A stretch of DNA of 64,000 bases. Origin: JAAYVZ01 sp035384965 (GTDB lineage: Bacteria; Acidobacteriota; Thermoanaerobaculia; Thermoanaerobaculales; Thermoanaerobaculaceae). The DNA lies in NCBI GenBank assembly GCA_035384965.1, contig DAOOJE010000013.1:37329-101328 (forward strand), in the 5' to 3' direction. The notes beneath the pieces were generated by a model. That model was not told the origin of the DNA and did no database searches. It was given only the letters and a program-made list of their open reading frames with translations. Position numbers and translations under genes: made by a program. Below, one piece after another: positions 44,059 through 52,731 of the stretch (positions within the stretch are counted from its first letter, which is position 1; the number at the start of each line of letters is the position of its first letter).

Positions 44059-45749
44059 CCCGCGGTGTCTCCCACCGTGCCCGCCTCGACTCTCGGGAGG
44101 GCGTCACCCGAGCCCGTGAGGACCGGTAGGGCCACCTCGACGCGGGTTCCGGCGCCTGGGGTCGAGTCCAACCGGACGGAGCCGCCCATCTTCGCCACCA
44201 GGCGCTGGACGATGGCGAGGCCCATGCCGGATCCTTCAGCTTTGGTGGAGAAGAGCGGCTCGAACACCCGGTCGCGATGCTCCGGCGGGATGCCGATGCC
44301 GTTGTCCTCGACTCGGACCGTCACCTCCCGACCGGAGCGGCTGCACCCGATCCTGATGGCAGGCTCTGGGCGTTCGGCGGTCGCCGCCACCGCGTTGTCG
44401 ACCAGGTTCAGGAGGACTCGCAGCAGCGCATCGGGGTCCGCCAATACCTCGACGCCCGCCTCCGTGTCGAGGCAACAGACAACGCCTCGGCTGCGGGCTG
44501 CGGAAAACAGGAAACCTTCCTTCTCGCACAGGAAGCGGCACACCTCGAGGCGCACCGGCTCGACCTGGTCGAAGCGCTGGAACGCCCGCAGCGCATGCAG
44601 CATCTGCTCGGCCAGCCGAAAGCTCTCGAAGCAGCGGGCGAAGTACTCTTCGCGCTTGGCGTCGTCGAAGCTCGCGACGTTCTTTCGCAGCACGCTCAGC
44701 GTCGTCTTGAGCGTGTTGAGGGCGTTGCCGATCTCGTGCCTGACGGTGCGAAAGATCTGGTCGGCCTGCTCGACGAGCAGCTGCGCCCGCGAGTCCTGGC
44801 GGCGGTCCTCGGCCTGCCTGGCCGCGTCGAGCAAGGTGGCCATGCGGAGCGAGTCCTCCACGCGCGCCGCGACGATCTGGCCGATGGCCAGGTCCTGCTC
44901 GGAAAACACTCCCTGGCGGCGGTTGTACAGGAAGATCAGCGCCTCGACCTGACCGGAGGCCCCGCGACACGACAGGCCGATGAAGCTTCCGTCGCGATAC
45001 GACTCCGGCGCCGGTGAACTCGTCCCCCACTCCCTGGTGACATCGGTCACCAGCACGGCCTGTGCATCGGAGAGCATGCGAGCGACCACGGACCCGGAGG
45101 TGGGGGGCAAGCCGATCCGCGCCGCAGCGTGAGGCGCCTGGTGAGCGGCAACCAGCTCCAGGTGGCCTTCGCGTCGCAGGTAGAAGCTGCCCCCGTCGGC
45201 CAGCGTGGACCTGGCGAGGGTCGCGAGGATCTCGGGTGCTGCGCCGGGGAGCTGGCAGGACGCACCCAGCGTTCGCGCCCGGTCGGCGAGGTGATGTAGG
45301 CGCCGGTTCCAGCTCGAGAGCCGATCGTTGCGCTCGGACACCATTCTCTCGAGTTCGTGCCTGTAGCGCCGGGCCTCGTCCTCGAGCGCCTTGACGTTGG
45401 CGGCAGCCTCCACGGAGCGGAGGAGCGTCGCCCTGCTCACCGGCTTGGTGAGGTACTCGAACGCTCCTTGCCGGACCGCCTCGGCCGCCGACTCATAGGA
45501 GGGCAGACCCGTGAAGAGAATGACCTTGACCTCGGGCGCCAGCTCCCGGACGACCCCGACGAGCTCGAGGCCATCCCGTCCCGGCATGACGATGTCCGAG
45601 ACGACGACGTCGACCTCCTCGTGCGAAACGACGGCAAGGGCCTCGTCCAGGCTCGCCGCCGCCCACACCTCGTGTCCGCCGGCCGACAGGAACCCGCGAA
45701 GGACCTCGCGGATCCCCGCCTCGTCGTCGACCACGAGCACACGCGCCAT
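44055..45749 (-). CDS. Histidine kinase with N-terminal receiver and GAF domain
   Basis: 564 residues from ATG 45749, which has GGAGG four bases upstream. Domains: receiver ~1-120 (VLVVDDEAGIREVL; VVVSDIVMPGRDG; YLTKPVSRATLL), coiled coil, GAF-like domain ~165-320 (FYLRREGHLELVAAHQ; LIFLYNRRQGVFSEQDLAIG), kinase core with phospho-His in VRHEIGNALNTLKTTL, N-box LLNLVDNAVAATAER, and G-boxes VEDNGIGIPPEHR and GSGMGLAIVQ. No membrane helix. It overlaps the Ser/Thr kinase gene and probably phosphorylates the NtrC regulator two genes downstream. Confidence 0.93.
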   Translation of the reverse strand: MARVLVVDDEAGIREVLRGFLSAGGHEVWAAASLDEALAVVSHEEVDVVVSDIVMPGRDGLELVGVVRELAPEVKVILFTGLPSYESAAEAVRQGAFEYLTKPVSRATLLRSVEAAANVKALEDEARRYRHELERMVSERNDRLSSWNRRLHHLADRARTLGASCQLPGAAPEILATLARSTLADGGSFYLRREGHLELVAAHQAPHAAARIGLPPTSGSVVARMLSDAQAVLVTDVTREWGTSSPAPESYRDGSFIGLSCRGASGQVEALIFLYNRRQGVFSEQDLAIGQIVAARVEDSLRMATLLDAARQAEDRRQDSRAQLLVEQADQIFRTVRHEIGNALNTLKTTLSVLRKNVASFDDAKREEYFARCFESFRLAEQMLHALRAFQRFDQVEPVRLEVCRFLCEKEGFLFSAARSRGVVCCLDTEAGVEVLADPDALLRVLLNLVDNAVAATAERPEPAIRIGCSRSGREVTVRVEDNGIGIPPEHRDRVFEPLFSTKAEGSGMGLAIVQRLVAKMGGSVRLDSTPGAGTRVEVALPVLTGSGDALPRVEAGTVGDTAG

Positions 45750-45896
45750 CTCGCCTCCGCGTCCAGGAGCTTGCGGCCCACCTCGCAAGCCGAGCGGGCC
45801 GCTCGCCGCCCCTCAACCTCCCGACGCCCTCCACACCCGCAGCTTTCTGTTCCCACTCCCGGCTTGCCGCGCCAACCGGGCCTCTGGCCCCCGAGG

Positions 45897-45902
45897 ATTC
45901 TA
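45897..45902 (-). promoter_or_regulatory. -10-like box (TAGAAT) of the kinase/NtrC operon
   Basis: TAGAAT on the minus strand about 150 bases before ATG 45749, in a locally AT-richer patch (45900-45960). No convincing -35. The rest of the 358-base gap (45750-46107) holds only this box and the hairpin at 46057-46084. Confidence 0.35.
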
Positions 45903-46056
45903 CCAGTACCTGAACGCAATTGCCTGACATGACTCAATGTACAAAGACATAACAGTCGTTCTCCTGCAACCCGTCACAAGACCGTGCCAGCACCGTACAC
46001 CACTCCTCGCCGGCGCCGCGAGACTCGCGGTTCGATCGCGGGCGCGAAGTGGACGG

Positions 46057-46084
46057 CGTGCCGCCGGGGCGACCCGGCGGCACG
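46057..46084 (-). terminator. Perfect 12-bp hairpin after the barrel gene
   Basis: CGTGCCGCCGGG (46057-46068) and CCCGGCGGCACG (46073-46084) form a perfect 12-base-pair stem with a four-base loop, 24 bases after the barrel stop codon. No U-tract follows, but position suggests a transcript end. Confidence 0.6.
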
Positions 46085-46107
46085 CTCGGACTACATCCGA
46101 AGACGTT

Positions 46108-48240
46108 CTAGAACGAGTACTTGAGACCCACCGACGCGAGACCGAGGGTCCCCGTGAGGTCCTCGAGGTGGGGGCTGGCGTCGTGGAACTCCAGGAACGA
46201 GTACGAGGCCACGCCCGCAAGCTTCGAGGTGATCCTGGCTTCGCCGCGCAGGGAAACGTCCCATTGGCGGTTGGCGAGGTCCGAGTAGGTGTGGAGCAAC
46301 TCGAGGTCGTACGAGCTGAACTTGAGCCTGGCCAGCACGTCGGCCGGCACCGCGAGCCTGATCTGGCGCATGCCCTCGTCGGTGACGATGCAGCTGGCGT
46401 CGAGACCGACCTTGACCCGCTCGCCGAAACGCAGGTTGGCACCGAGGGTGTAGGTGGTGAAGGTGGCGGTGCTGGTGACTGAGTCGCTGCTCGAGCCGAA
46501 CTGGCCGAGTGTCGCCCCGCCCGCTCAACCGTCCATCAGGGGGATGCACATGTGCGTTTCGATCCTTCGCCTGGCGTACGTGATCCCGCCCCAGATGTCC
46601 ACTCCTGCTGTCGGCACGACGGTGAGCATCGCCGTGACGGCGTCGAGGTCGCGCCGCCAGTCGGTGAGGTCCTGGGTGTCGTTCTTGCCCCTCCACCAGC
46701 GGTAGGTCAGCGAGGCGAGCGTCGCGGGGGTGAGGTTGTACGTGCCGGCGAGCCGCACTTCGGCCCACCGCGACGGCGCCGCCCCGAGGTCCGCGACCCG
46801 ACCGTCATGGATCTGGTAGTACTGGGTCGAACCCGGCAGCAGCGGCGATCCCACGGGCGTGGTCTGCATCGCGGTCGGGTTGCACGCCGCGTCGAGGATC
46901 ATGAACGGGTTGTCGATGTCGGCGTACGTCGCCTGTGCCCGCAAGGTGAGGCCCTTGCGCGGCCGCAGCGCGTAGGCGAGCTTGAGCTTCTGTTCGAGGG
47001 TACGCGTCTCGCCGACAGCCACCACGTAGTGTTCGCGGTCGAGCGAGCGGAGGTCGTACGTTGCCGTGAACGAGCTGCCGGCGCGGAGGCGGTAGGCGAA
47101 CCGCACCTGCCCCTCGACGACATCGCGGTCGATCGCCGACTGGCGAAGGAAGTCGGGGTCGAAGCCATACCTTTCGCGGTACGTCTTGCCGGCGTAAGGG
47201 CCCGCCACCGCCCGCGGTTCGGCCGTATCGACGAAATAGCTGGTGCTGTCGATCGAGTAGGTGCGGGCCCGCAGCGCCAGGTTTCCGTTCCGCCCCACTT
47301 TGCGAGCCAGGTTGAGTCCCACCCCTCTGTAGTCCACCTCGTTGCCGGTGTGGGTGTTCTCGAGGTTGGAGCTGACCCCTGACAGAGATAGCGCGAAGCC
47401 ACCCAGCTCGCCGTTCGCGACCTGCACCCTCGCGAGGGTCTTCTCCGTGGTGGGAACGCGATCGTACTGGAGCACCCCGTCGGCCAGGCCGAACTGCATG
47501 CGGTCGGTGAACAGCGGGGTGCGGAGCGCCGGCTGCTCGACCTTCTCGTACAGCCGCACGGGGGTGGCGCCGCGCTCGCGGAAGTCGCGGGTGCCGACGC
47601 TGCCGACCACGCTCCAGCCCCCGAACGTGGCGCGGGCGGACATCCCCGCCTGCCGCACGTGCTCATCCACCTGCCGTCCCTGCGACTGCACGTGGCAGCT
47701 GGAGCAATGCGACATCGCGAGCGACTGCCGGTGACCCTTCCGCCACTGCTCGCGCAGCTCGGCCGAGACGACGAGCCAGCCGGCACCCGGGAGCTGCAGG
47801 TCGGTACGGCTTTCGAGAACGTTCCAGTCGATGCCGTACCGACGTCCCGGCTCGAGGTCGGTGGACCAGGTGGCCACCACGTCCTTGACCGTGCCCCGCA
47901 AGTTGGCGAGGGGGTCGTGCTCGAGCCGGTGGACACCTTTGGTGAACGTGGTGTGGGAGCGCACCAGGCGATGGAGATCGAAGCGCAGGCGGTGGACCTG
48001 GTCGTTGCCCTCGCGCGCGTCGGACAAGAGCTCCAGGTACAGCTTCTCGAGCGGTGCGGTGAGCGACACGCGCAGCTCGGGTCCTGAGGTGCTGGTGCGG
48101 TACTCGGCCACGCGGGCGGGGTTGCCGTCGTTGCTGGCGCCGCGTCCGGCAATCTCGAGTTCTCCGCTCACCGTCTGCCCGGCAGCCGGCACGATCACGA
48201 GAAGGAGGGGCAGCAACAACACAGAGAGCTTTTCCTTCAT
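46108..48240 (-). CDS. MtrB/PioB-like outer-membrane beta-barrel with an in-frame UGA (possible selenocysteine)
   Basis: 710 codons if the UGA at 46525-46527 (codon 572) is read through, 571 residues if it stops. A signal peptide (LLLPLLLVIVPAAG) leads into alternating beta strands typical of a large barrel, with aromatic strand ends throughout. Reading on in the same frame past the UGA gives more strands (TFTTYTLGANLRFGERVKVG; YDLELLHTYSDLANRQWDVS) and a proper barrel terminus ending in Tyr-Ser-Phe, so the natural end is 46108. A CSSCH motif at residues 179-183 could hold a heme. AGGAGG lies five bases before ATG 48240. It should sheath the decaheme cytochrome encoded just upstream. Confidence 0.85.
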
Positions 48241-48249
48241 GCCGTCCTC

Positions 48250-49149
48250 CTAGCGCACCAGGCCGTTGCCGCGGCCGGTGACGGTCTGGCTCGGGAGATC
48301 CGAGCCGTGGATTGCAACGTGGCACTGCGTGCAACGGGTGCCGAACGCCCTCTGGTTGCCGTCGGCGCCCATGACGTTGGGGTAGGCCCGGCCCCCGATC
48401 ACCCGGGTCGTGCCCTCCTCGGCGCGGAAGCCGGTGTGGAAGTGCAGCTCGTGGCACTGCAGGCACAGAAACGGCTCGTTGGCGGCCAGGAGGTGGTTCG
48501 CGGTGGAGCCGTGCGGCTGGTGGCAGGTCAGGCAGTCCTCCGCCACCGGCGCGTGTTCGAAGATAAACGGGCCTTCCTGGGCGGGGTGGCACGAGGTGCA
48601 CAGCTCGTTGGTGCGCTCCGTGGTCTTCAGCGCGCCCGGGTTGGCGGCGTGCACGTCGTGGCATGACGCGCAGCTCATCTTGCCTTCCGGCACGGGGTGG
48701 TGAGAGGGCGCTCGCATGAGCGCCTGCACGTCGGAATGGCAGGTGGCGCACGTCGAGCCGGGCGCGCGGCGCGCGTGCACGCTGTGGCAGGAGCTGCACC
48801 CCAGCTCGGCGGCGTGTGCGGAAGCACCCCACTCGCCGGCACCGCGGGTGGCGTGGCAGGTCAGGCAGGCGGCGGTGTCGGCTTCGGGATCCCTCCCGAA
48901 CAGCCGCAGCCCGGTGGTTTCACCGCTCTCGAGGTGGACGGTGGCGTCGCCGTGGCACGTCGCACAGCCGGTGGAACCGTCCCGCGTTTCGTAGGCGCGA
49001 ATCCGGCCGTGCACGTTGTGGATGAACGAGGCGCCCACCTCTTCGTGGCAGGGAGTACAGCTGGCCCAGCTGGCGCGGCCGCCGGGCACCAGCGCCGGGC
49101 TTGCGGCGGCGGCGGCGGTCAGAGCCAGCGCAGCAATGGTCAGAGTCAT
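48250..49149 (-). CDS. Periplasmic decaheme c-type cytochrome (MtrA/PioA/DmsE-like)
   Basis: 299 residues with an N-terminal signal peptide (LTIAALALTAAAAASPA). Ten CXXCH heme motifs are present: CTPCH, CATCH, CLTCH, CSSCH, CATCH, CASCH, CTSCH, CLTCH, CLQCH, CTQCH. Length and heme count match MtrA/DmsE, which carry electrons across the outer membrane inside an MtrB barrel. The barrel gene follows after 9 bases. No MtrC-type surface cytochrome is in the window. GGGAGG precedes ATG 49149, and a strong promoter lies about 190 bases upstream. Confidence 0.93.
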   Translation of the reverse strand: MTLTIAALALTAAAAASPALVPGGRASWASCTPCHEEVGASFIHNVHGRIRAYETRDGSTGCATCHGDATVHLESGETTGLRLFGRDPEADTAACLTCHATRGAGEWGASAHAAELGCSSCHSVHARRAPGSTCATCHSDVQALMRAPSHHPVPEGKMSCASCHDVHAANPGALKTTERTNELCTSCHPAQEGPFIFEHAPVAEDCLTCHQPHGSTANHLLAANEPFLCLQCHELHFHTGFRAEEGTTRVIGGRAYPNVMGADGNQRAFGTRCTQCHVAIHGSDLPSQTVTGRGNGLVR

Positions 49150-49335
49150 GGAACCTCCCTTTCTCGATGGCTCGAAAACTGTTTCTGCGGCCCGGCGTCA
49201 CGGTTGGAAGGGAGGCCCGCGGTGAAGGACGGCGTGGTGCGGGTGAGTGTGTCCCCGGCATCGGCTCGGCTGCACCGCCGCCCCGCCGGGGCGACGCGCA
49301 GGGGCTCAGAGCAAGCGAGGCACCATGCTCAAACG

Positions 49336-49363
49336 ATTGTATGAGTTATTCCGGATATGTCAA
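49336..49363 (-). promoter_or_regulatory. Sigma-70-type promoter of the cytochrome/barrel operon
   Basis: On the minus strand a perfect -35 TTGACA (49358-49363) and -10 TACAAT (49336-49341) are 16 bases apart, the best such promoter in the window. Transcription from about 49329 leaves a leader of about 180 bases, long for this genome. The surrounding 49320-49370 is AT-rich compared with the rest. Confidence 0.75.
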
Positions 49364-49421
49364 GATGCCCAAAGAGCGCTTGTGGGCATCGACTGCCGCC
49401 ACGCCCGGACGCCAGACAGTA

Positions 49422-49458
49422 CGCGCCCCACTCCTCCCTGCAGGCGGAGTGGGGCGCG
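49422..49458 (-). terminator. Perfect 13-bp hairpin after ilvE
   Basis: CGCGCCCCACTCC (49422-49434) and GGAGTGGGGCGCG (49446-49458) form a perfect stem with an 11-base loop, starting 24 bases after the ilvE stop. No U-tract. It separates ilvE from the divergently placed cytochrome promoter. Confidence 0.6.
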
Positions 49459-49481
49459 GAGTTGACCGGTGGCCGGCCGAC

Positions 49482-50543
49482 TCAGACCTTGCGGAGCCAG
49501 CCGAGCGTGTCGGGGGCCCGCCCGAACTGGATGTCGGTGAGCGCCTCGCGCAGGCGCTTCGCCACCGGCCCTTCGTTGCCGTCGCCGACCTTGTAGACGG
49601 TGTCCCCGTCCTGCAGTTCGCCGATGGCCGACACCACGGCTGCCGTGCCGGTAGTGAACATCTCCGTGCAATCGCCGCTTTGCAACGTCTGGAAAACCTC
49701 CTCGATGTGAATGTGCCGCTGCACGAACGGCAACCCGAGCTGCTTGCACAGGATCCCGACCGACTCGCGCGTGATCCCCTCGAGGATCGTGCCGGACGCT
49801 GGCGGGGTTGTGACGACGCCGTCCATCACGAACATCACGTTGGCGGCACCCACCTCCTCGACGTGCCGGCGCTCGACGGCGTCCAGCCACAGCACCTGGT
49901 CGCACTCCTTGCCGCGCGCGACGACGCCGGCCAGGATCGAGCCGGCGTAGTTGCCGCCGGTCTTGGCGGTGCCGGTGCCGCCGGGGGCGGCGCGCACCCA
50001 GTCGCGCGCCACCATGATGCGCAAGGTGCGCCCGCCGGTGCGGAAGTACGGCCCGGTCGGCCCGGTGATGATGAAGTACATGTACTTCTTGGAGGCGTGG
50101 ACGCCGAGCCCTTCCTCCGACGCGATCATGGTGGGCCGGACGTACAGCGAGCCCGGCGCGGGGGGCACCCAGTCGCGGTCGCGTGCGACCAGCATCTGCA
50201 TGGCCTCGAGCTGGAGATCGATCCCGACCTCCGGCATCGACATCCGGCGCGCCGAGCGGTTCATGCGCGCCGCGTTGCGGTCCGGACGAAACAGGTGCAC
50301 CGAGCCGTCCGGGTGGCGGAACGCCTTGAGCCCCTCGAAGATCTCCTGGCCGTAGTGGAACACCATGGCGGCCGGGGCGAGCGAGATCGGCCCGTACGGG
50401 ACGATGCGGGGATCGTACCAGCCGCGACCTTCCTCCCAGTCCATGATGAACATGTTGGGGGAGAAGGTGCGTCCGAATGGCAGGTTGTCGGGATCGAGGG
50501 GACCCTGGGGGGGCCGGATGACGGCGTTGTCGCGAATCTCCAT
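49482..50543 (-). CDS. ilvE: Branched-chain amino acid aminotransferase
   Basis: 353 residues, fold-type IV PLP enzyme of the larger BCAT type. It interconverts Leu/Ile/Val with their 2-oxo acids using 2-oxoglutarate/glutamate. Motifs: FHYGQEIFEGLKAF near residue 70, SLYVRPTMIA, PLP Lys in GGTGTAKTGGNYAGS, and EMFTTGTAAVVSAIGE at the C-terminal substrate and phosphate site. ATG 50543 is preceded by AAAGGA and gives the family N-terminus. It stands alone, with a hairpin after it. Confidence 0.93.
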   Translation of the reverse strand: MEIRDNAVIRPPQGPLDPDNLPFGRTFSPNMFIMDWEEGRGWYDPRIVPYGPISLAPAAMVFHYGQEIFEGLKAFRHPDGSVHLFRPDRNAARMNRSARRMSMPEVGIDLQLEAMQMLVARDRDWVPPAPGSLYVRPTMIASEEGLGVHASKKYMYFIITGPTGPYFRTGGRTLRIMVARDWVRAAPGGTGTAKTGGNYAGSILAGVVARGKECDQVLWLDAVERRHVEEVGAANVMFVMDGVVTTPPASGTILEGITRESVGILCKQLGLPFVQRHIHIEEVFQTLQSGDCTEMFTTGTAAVVSAIGELQDGDTVYKVGDGNEGPVAKRLREALTDIQFGRAPDTLGWLRKV

Positions 50544-50636
50544 CGCTGGTCCTTTCTCCGGCTGGCGCCGGCACAGACGATTCGCCCGCAGCGCATGGGC
50601 GCACATAGAGTAACGCAACTCTCGCGCCGGCGGTGC

Positions 50637-50642
50637 TACGCT
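50637..50642 (+). promoter_or_regulatory. -10-like box (TACGCT) before the AI-2E family gene, leaderless type
   Basis: TACGCT lies seven bases before ATG 50650 with no Shine-Dalgarno between, in the 106-base divergent gap with ilvE. Confidence 0.4.
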
Positions 50643-50649
50643 TTCCGCC

Positions 50650-51738
50650 ATGACAGGAACTGACCTCGCCGCACCGCGCGGCCGCACCGCTCTCGTCGTA
50701 CTCCTCGCCGGGTCGCTCTTTCTCGTCTTCCGCATCCTGAGGCCGTACCTCGACCCGATCGTGCTGGCCGGGATCACCGCCGTCCTCGTCCACCCACTCT
50801 TTCGTTGGCTGCGCGCGAAGCTCGGCGGACGGGCTTCGCTGGCCTCGCTCCTGACCTTGCTTGTGGTGCTGCTGGCCGTCGTGGGCCCGCTCACGCTCAT
50901 GGCGATTTCCCTCGTCAACGAGGGACTGCACTCGGCCGAGGCCATCCAGGCCTGGGTACAGGCCGGCAACCTCGACCGACTCCTGCACGAGCCCTGGGCC
51001 GAGCGGGTCGCGGCACTGACGAACCGCTACTTTCCGCTCATCGACCCGCAGCGCGTCGATCTCCGGGCGCTGCTACTCGGGCTGAGCCAGAAGCTGGGCG
51101 CCGTGCTGCTCGCCAAGGGCGGGGCGATTCTCACTTCCACAGGCGCCCTGCTCGGGCAGTTCCTGCTCTACCTGTTCGTGCTGTTTTACGCCCTCCGCGA
51201 CGGCGAGGAGATCCTCGCGCAGTTGCGCAGCCTCTCGCCGCTGCGGGCCAGCCAGGAAGACAGGCTCCTCGAACGTGTGCGCGGCGTGGCGCGCTCGGCG
51301 CTCCTCGGCGCCTTCGGCACCGCTGCAGCCCAGGGGATCACCGGCGGCGTGGGCCTGGCCATTGCCGGCTTCCCAGCCTTCTTCTGGGGCACCGTCATGG
51401 CGTTCGGGAGTCTCGTTCCGGTGGTCGGAACGGCCATCGTCTGGATCCCGGCGTGCGGCTACCTCGCGGTCACCGGGCGTCCCGGGATGGCTGTGTTCCT
51501 GGCGATCTGGTGCGGCATCGGCGTCGGCAGCATCGACAACTTCCTCCGCCCCTTGCTGATGAAGGGCGCGGCGCAGATGAGCACGCTGTGGGTCTTCTTC
51601 GCGATCCTCGGCGGCATGCAGCTCTTCGGCCTGCCGGGGCTGGTCTACGGCCCGCTGGTGTTCGGCCTGTGCGCGGTGCTGCTATATCTCTATCAGATGG
51701 AGTTCCAGGAGTTCCTGGCCAGGCAGAAGGAAAGCTGA
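50650..51738 (+). CDS. AI-2E family transporter (UPF0118)
   Basis: 362 residues with about eight membrane helices. The family pattern is clear: YLDPIVLAGITAVLVHPLFR at the N-terminus, a long central soluble part with FYALRDGEEILAQL, then GGVGLAIAGFPAFFWGTVMA, LVPVVGTAIVWIP, NFLRPLLMKG and GGMQLFGLPGLVYGPLVFG. Members export small molecules or exchange Na+/H+; the substrate cannot be told from sequence. Single-gene unit. Confidence 0.9.
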   Translation: MTGTDLAAPRGRTALVVLLAGSLFLVFRILRPYLDPIVLAGITAVLVHPLFRWLRAKLGGRASLASLLTLLVVLLAVVGPLTLMAISLVNEGLHSAEAIQAWVQAGNLDRLLHEPWAERVAALTNRYFPLIDPQRVDLRALLLGLSQKLGAVLLAKGGAILTSTGALLGQFLLYLFVLFYALRDGEEILAQLRSLSPLRASQEDRLLERVRGVARSALLGAFGTAAAQGITGGVGLAIAGFPAFFWGTVMAFGSLVPVVGTAIVWIPACGYLAVTGRPGMAVFLAIWCGIGVGSIDNFLRPLLMKGAAQMSTLWVFFAILGGMQLFGLPGLVYGPLVFGLCAVLLYLYQMEFQEFLARQKES

Positions 51739-51834
51739 TCGTCTCCGGGCGGACGCCGGGTCTCGTCGCCTCGCGCCAGTCGCCCAGCTGTCAGCAGAGC
51801 GCAGGCAGCGACGGCCGCCACCAGAAGCCAGTGG

Positions 51835-52593
51835 TCAGACGGGGTTGGGCACGTCGAAGAACTGCACCTCGAGACCGTGCCGCCTGGCGAGCAGCTCGCC
51901 GAGCGAGACGACGCCGAAGCGCTCGGTGGCGTGGTGACCAGCGGCGATGAAGTGCACGCCGTCCTCGGCCGCCCGGTGGTAGACCCACTCCCTCGCCTCC
52001 CCGGTGAGATAGGCGTCGAGCCCGTTCGCCACCGCCTCGTCGAACCCCGAGGGCGCCCCTCCCGTCACGATTCCCACCGACGCCACGCGCTCCGGCCCGC
52101 CGGCGAAAGCGAGCGGTTCCTGCCCGCACGCTCGCCCCACCCGCTCGACCAGTTCCTCGATCGACACCGGCTCCGGAAAGACGCCCGCGAACCCCAGCGC
52201 GACACCCGAAAACACGCCGAACCGCTCGAGGCGGTCAAGCCCAAGCGCCCGCGCCAGGACTGCCGCGTTGCCGTGCCCGGGGTGGCGGTCCAGCGGCAGG
52301 TGGTAGGCGATGAGGTTGAGGTCGTTTTCGAGCAGCAACCGCACCCGCTCGCGGAACGAGCCGACGAGGCGGGGCGGCTCGTCCCCCCGCCACAGCAGCC
52401 CGTGATGCACGAGCACGGCGTCGGCGCCCCACGCCGCGGATTGCACGAAAAGCTCGGCCGAGGCCGAGACGGCCGTGGCCACTCGCCGCACCTCGCGCCG
52501 CCCCGCCACCTGCAGGCCGTTGATCGCCACGTCGGAAACCTCGTCCACGTCGAGGAGATCGTCGAGGTACGCCACGAGCTGATCGCGATCCAT
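51835..52593 (-). CDS. Nif3-like dinuclear metal centre protein
   Basis: 252 residues. GTP cyclohydrolase I type 2/NIF3 family. Metal ligands are visible in VLVHHGLLWRG (His-His) and near the C-terminus in FIAAGHHATERFGV (His...Glu). Other family patterns: AINGLQVAG at the N-terminus and NLIAYHLPLDRHPGHGNAAV. Biochemical role of the family is unsettled. ATG 52593 is preceded by a -10-like box five bases upstream and no Shine-Dalgarno. Confidence 0.9.
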   Translation of the reverse strand: MDRDQLVAYLDDLLDVDEVSDVAINGLQVAGRREVRRVATAVSASAELFVQSAAWGADAVLVHHGLLWRGDEPPRLVGSFRERVRLLLENDLNLIAYHLPLDRHPGHGNAAVLARALGLDRLERFGVFSGVALGFAGVFPEPVSIEELVERVGRACGQEPLAFAGGPERVASVGIVTGGAPSGFDEAVANGLDAYLTGEAREWVYHRAAEDGVHFIAAGHHATERFGVVSLGELLARRHGLEVQFFDVPNPV

Positions 52594-52598
52594 GCCCC

Positions 52599-52604
52599 AT
52601 TCTA
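52599..52604 (-). promoter_or_regulatory. -10-like box (TAGAAT) before the Nif3-like gene, leaderless type
   Basis: TAGAAT on the minus strand ends five bases before ATG 52593, too close for a ribosome-binding site. Confidence 0.42.
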
Positions 52605-52719
52605 GTGGCAGTGGCTGGTGGCTGGCGAGAGTCGGAACGAAACGGCGTATCGCGTCAATCCACACGTTCCCGGTGGCCTTCTGCGCGGCGAGACCCCGTG
52701 GCGGCGCGAGGTCGGGTGG

Positions 52720-52725
52720 TAGGAT
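52720..52725 (+). promoter_or_regulatory. -10-like box (TAGGAT) before cinA, leaderless type
   Basis: TAGGAT ends six bases before GTG 52732, with no Shine-Dalgarno between. Confidence 0.4.
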
Positions 52726-52731
52726 TCGGGC

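Noticed and set aside
45905..45945. GGCAATTGC motif upstream of the receiver-GAF kinase gene considered as a sigma-54 site
   Set aside because: GG and GC are too close together for a -24/-12 promoter.
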